Part shown: positions 6,432 through 7,416 of the stretch, one piece after another
How the letters are laid out: every line of letters begins with the position of its first letter
How positions within the stretch are numbered: the first letter of the stretch is position 1
Position numbers and translations under genes: made by a program
The notes under the pieces: model-generated
The model's database searches: none
Seen by the model: only the letters and a program-made list of their open reading frames with translations
What the model was told of the DNA's origin: nothing
From: Bacillota bacterium
GTDB lineage: Bacteria; Bacillota; Bacilli; Bacillales; Bacillaceae_J
Assembly: GCA_023457235.1 (NCBI GenBank)
Contig: JAEWMK010000355.1
Location: forward strand, 1 to 7,416
Direction of reading: 5' to 3'
DNA: 7,416 nt

Positions 6432-6464
6432 TTTAAGGTTTTGTTAAGGTACATCCATAATAAT
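6432..6464 (+). promoter_or_regulatory. CiaR-like direct repeat and promoter of the lipoprotein gene
   Basis: TTTAAG (6432-6437), five bases and GTTAAG (6443-6448) form a direct repeat with 11-base periodicity. Ten bases on is AATAAT (6459-6464), overlapping CATAAT (6456-6461). The order and spacing equal those of the minus-strand site at 4314-4346. The core common to all four half sites is TTAAGG. No good -35 hexamer is present, as expected for a promoter driven by a regulator bound at the repeat. The lipoprotein start codon lies about 45 bases downstream of the -10 box. Confidence 0.72.
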
Positions 6465-6508
6465 TAATATCAGTTACTTTAAGTTTTAAGAAAAAGGAGT
6501 TTAGTAGG

Positions 6509-7416
6509 ATGAAAAGGAAAACAAAATTTTTTAAATCTGCAGCGGTTTTAGTATGTACGTCATTTTTGTTTGCTTGCAGTAATAATTCAAATTCATCAGC
6601 AGTTGAAGGTGCTCAAACTGGAAATGAGAGTTCGAATGTTGGTGCTGTAAACGTCAGTGCACTTATAAGTGATAAGGTAAAGTATGATAAAGATGACTTT
6701 TACAGTGATTGGGAAAGTGAAAATCCCACTTTTATTGAATTGAAAGGGACCGATGCTAGCTTTGATTCTTCAGCACCGGTGATTTTCAGAGATAAAATTC
6801 TTACGATAAAAACGGGCGGCACTTATGTGATTAGCGGTGAATTGCAGGATGGGCAAATTGTGATTGATACCGAAGATAAAAATCTAGTTCGGCTCGTATT
6901 AAATGGGGTAAACATTAACTGCAGCAATAGTTCAGCTATTTATGTAGCCAATGCTGAAAAAACAGTGATCTCTTTGCCGGAAGGAACGGAAAATTATCTT
7001 TCGGACGGACAACAATATGTTTTCGCTGACTCATCAGAGGATGAGCCCAATGCAGCACTCTTTAGTAAGGATGATCTTACTATTAATGGTACAGGAAAGT
7101 TAATTGTCCAAGGAAACTATAATAATGGAATTGCTAGCAAGGATGACTTAATAATAACAGGTGGTGATCTCCAAATAAAAGCTGTCGATGATGGGTTAAT
7201 GGGCCGCGATCTACTTGCCGTTAAGGAAGGGAATATAACGATTGCAACAAGTGGCGATGGAATAAAGTCTACGAATGATAAAGATGCTTCTAAAGGAATA
7301 ATTGCACTTGAAGGAGGTACATTTGAGATAACATCAGGGAATGATGGTATACAGGCTGTGACATCATTATGGATTGCAGACGGCTCTTACAAAATTATGA
7401 GTGGTGGTGGAAGCCC
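6509..7416 (+). CDS. Carbohydrate-binding (DUF4353/Cthe_2159-like) beta-helix lipoprotein, 3' end missing
   Basis: An open frame of 302 codons runs off the window edge. The start ATG follows AAAGGAG (6493-6499) by nine bases. Residues 1-23 are a lipoprotein signal ending in LFAC (Cys23), followed by a Ser/Asn-rich linker (24-45), so the protein should sit on the outer face of the membrane. From about 75 onward it shows short beta strands and repeated Asp/Asn-Gly turns: NNGIASKDDL, DDGLMGRD, GDGIKST and NDGIQA recur every 20-30 residues. This is typical of right-handed beta-helix proteins of the DUF4353 family. Its member Cthe_2159 of Clostridium thermocellum was reported to bind cellulose and acidic polysaccharide with calcium. 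The many acidic turn residues suit calcium binding. The ligand here is unknown. It is divergent from the regulator gene and shares the CiaR-like box with the polymerase genes. Confidence 0.85.
   Translation, partial: MKRKTKFFKSAAVLVCTSFLFACSNNSNSSAVEGAQTGNESSNVGAVNVSALISDKVKYDKDDFYSDWESENPTFIELKGTDASFDSSAPVIFRDKILTIKTGGTYVISGELQDGQIVIDTEDKNLVRLVLNGVNINCSNSSAIYVANAEKTVISLPEGTENYLSDGQQYVFADSSEDEPNAALFSKDDLTINGTGKLIVQGNYNNGIASKDDLIITGGDLQIKAVDDGLMGRDLLAVKEGNITIATSGDGIKSTNDKDASKGIIALEGGTFEITSGNDGIQAVTSLWIADGSYKIMSGGGS

Noticed and set aside
6189..6467. A 92-codon plus-strand frame across the regulator start and the intergenic region
   Set aside because: It is mostly antisense to the receiver domain, its product is Ser/Ile-rich low complexity, and it crosses the divergent promoters.
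1..7416. CRISPR arrays, tRNA or rRNA genes, insertion sequences or phage genes
   Set aside because: I found no regularly spaced repeats, cloverleaf-like sequence, transposase motifs or terminal inverted repeats.

Overview
The window reads as low-GC Gram-positive (Firmicutes, most likely Bacillales) chromosomal DNA. The base composition is AT-rich, genes carry strong AGGAGG-type ribosome binding sites, exported proteins are lipoproteins with LAGC/LFAC lipoboxes, there is an L-box (lysine) riboswitch, and intrinsic hairpin terminators are frequent. I cannot name the genus from sequence alone.

Left part (1-2850, plus strand): a lysine riboswitch with its intrinsic terminator precedes a complete polar amino acid ABC importer: lipoprotein substrate-binding protein (317-1180), permease (1276-2058) and ATPase (2080-2814). 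An intercistronic hairpin lies between the binding protein and the permease, and a bidirectional terminator closes the operon. The riboswitch makes lysine the best-supported substrate.

Right part (2861-7416): a second unit, divergently organised around 6344-6508. On the minus strand, in order of transcription, are an OmpR-family response regulator (6343-5657), its membrane histidine kinase (5664-4369), a terminator, a VTC-type polyphosphate polymerase-like protein (4267-3569) and a DUF4956 membrane protein (3544-2861). On the plus strand, a lipoprotein with a beta-helical carbohydrate-binding (DUF4353/Cthe_2159-like) region starts at 6509 and runs off the window end.

The main observation is regulatory. 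The region before the polymerase gene and the region before the lipoprotein gene share one architecture: a direct repeat TTTAAG-N5-TTTAAG (one mismatch in the second copy), then 10 bases, then AATAAT. This is the consensus and layout I know for the streptococcal CiaR box, and the kinase looks CiaH-like. The simplest reading is that the local regulator switches on both arms together, so that polymerase, DUF4956 protein and surface lipoprotein form one co-regulated envelope module of unknown function. Each protein family is known; the combined system and its control are, to my knowledge, not characterised experimentally.
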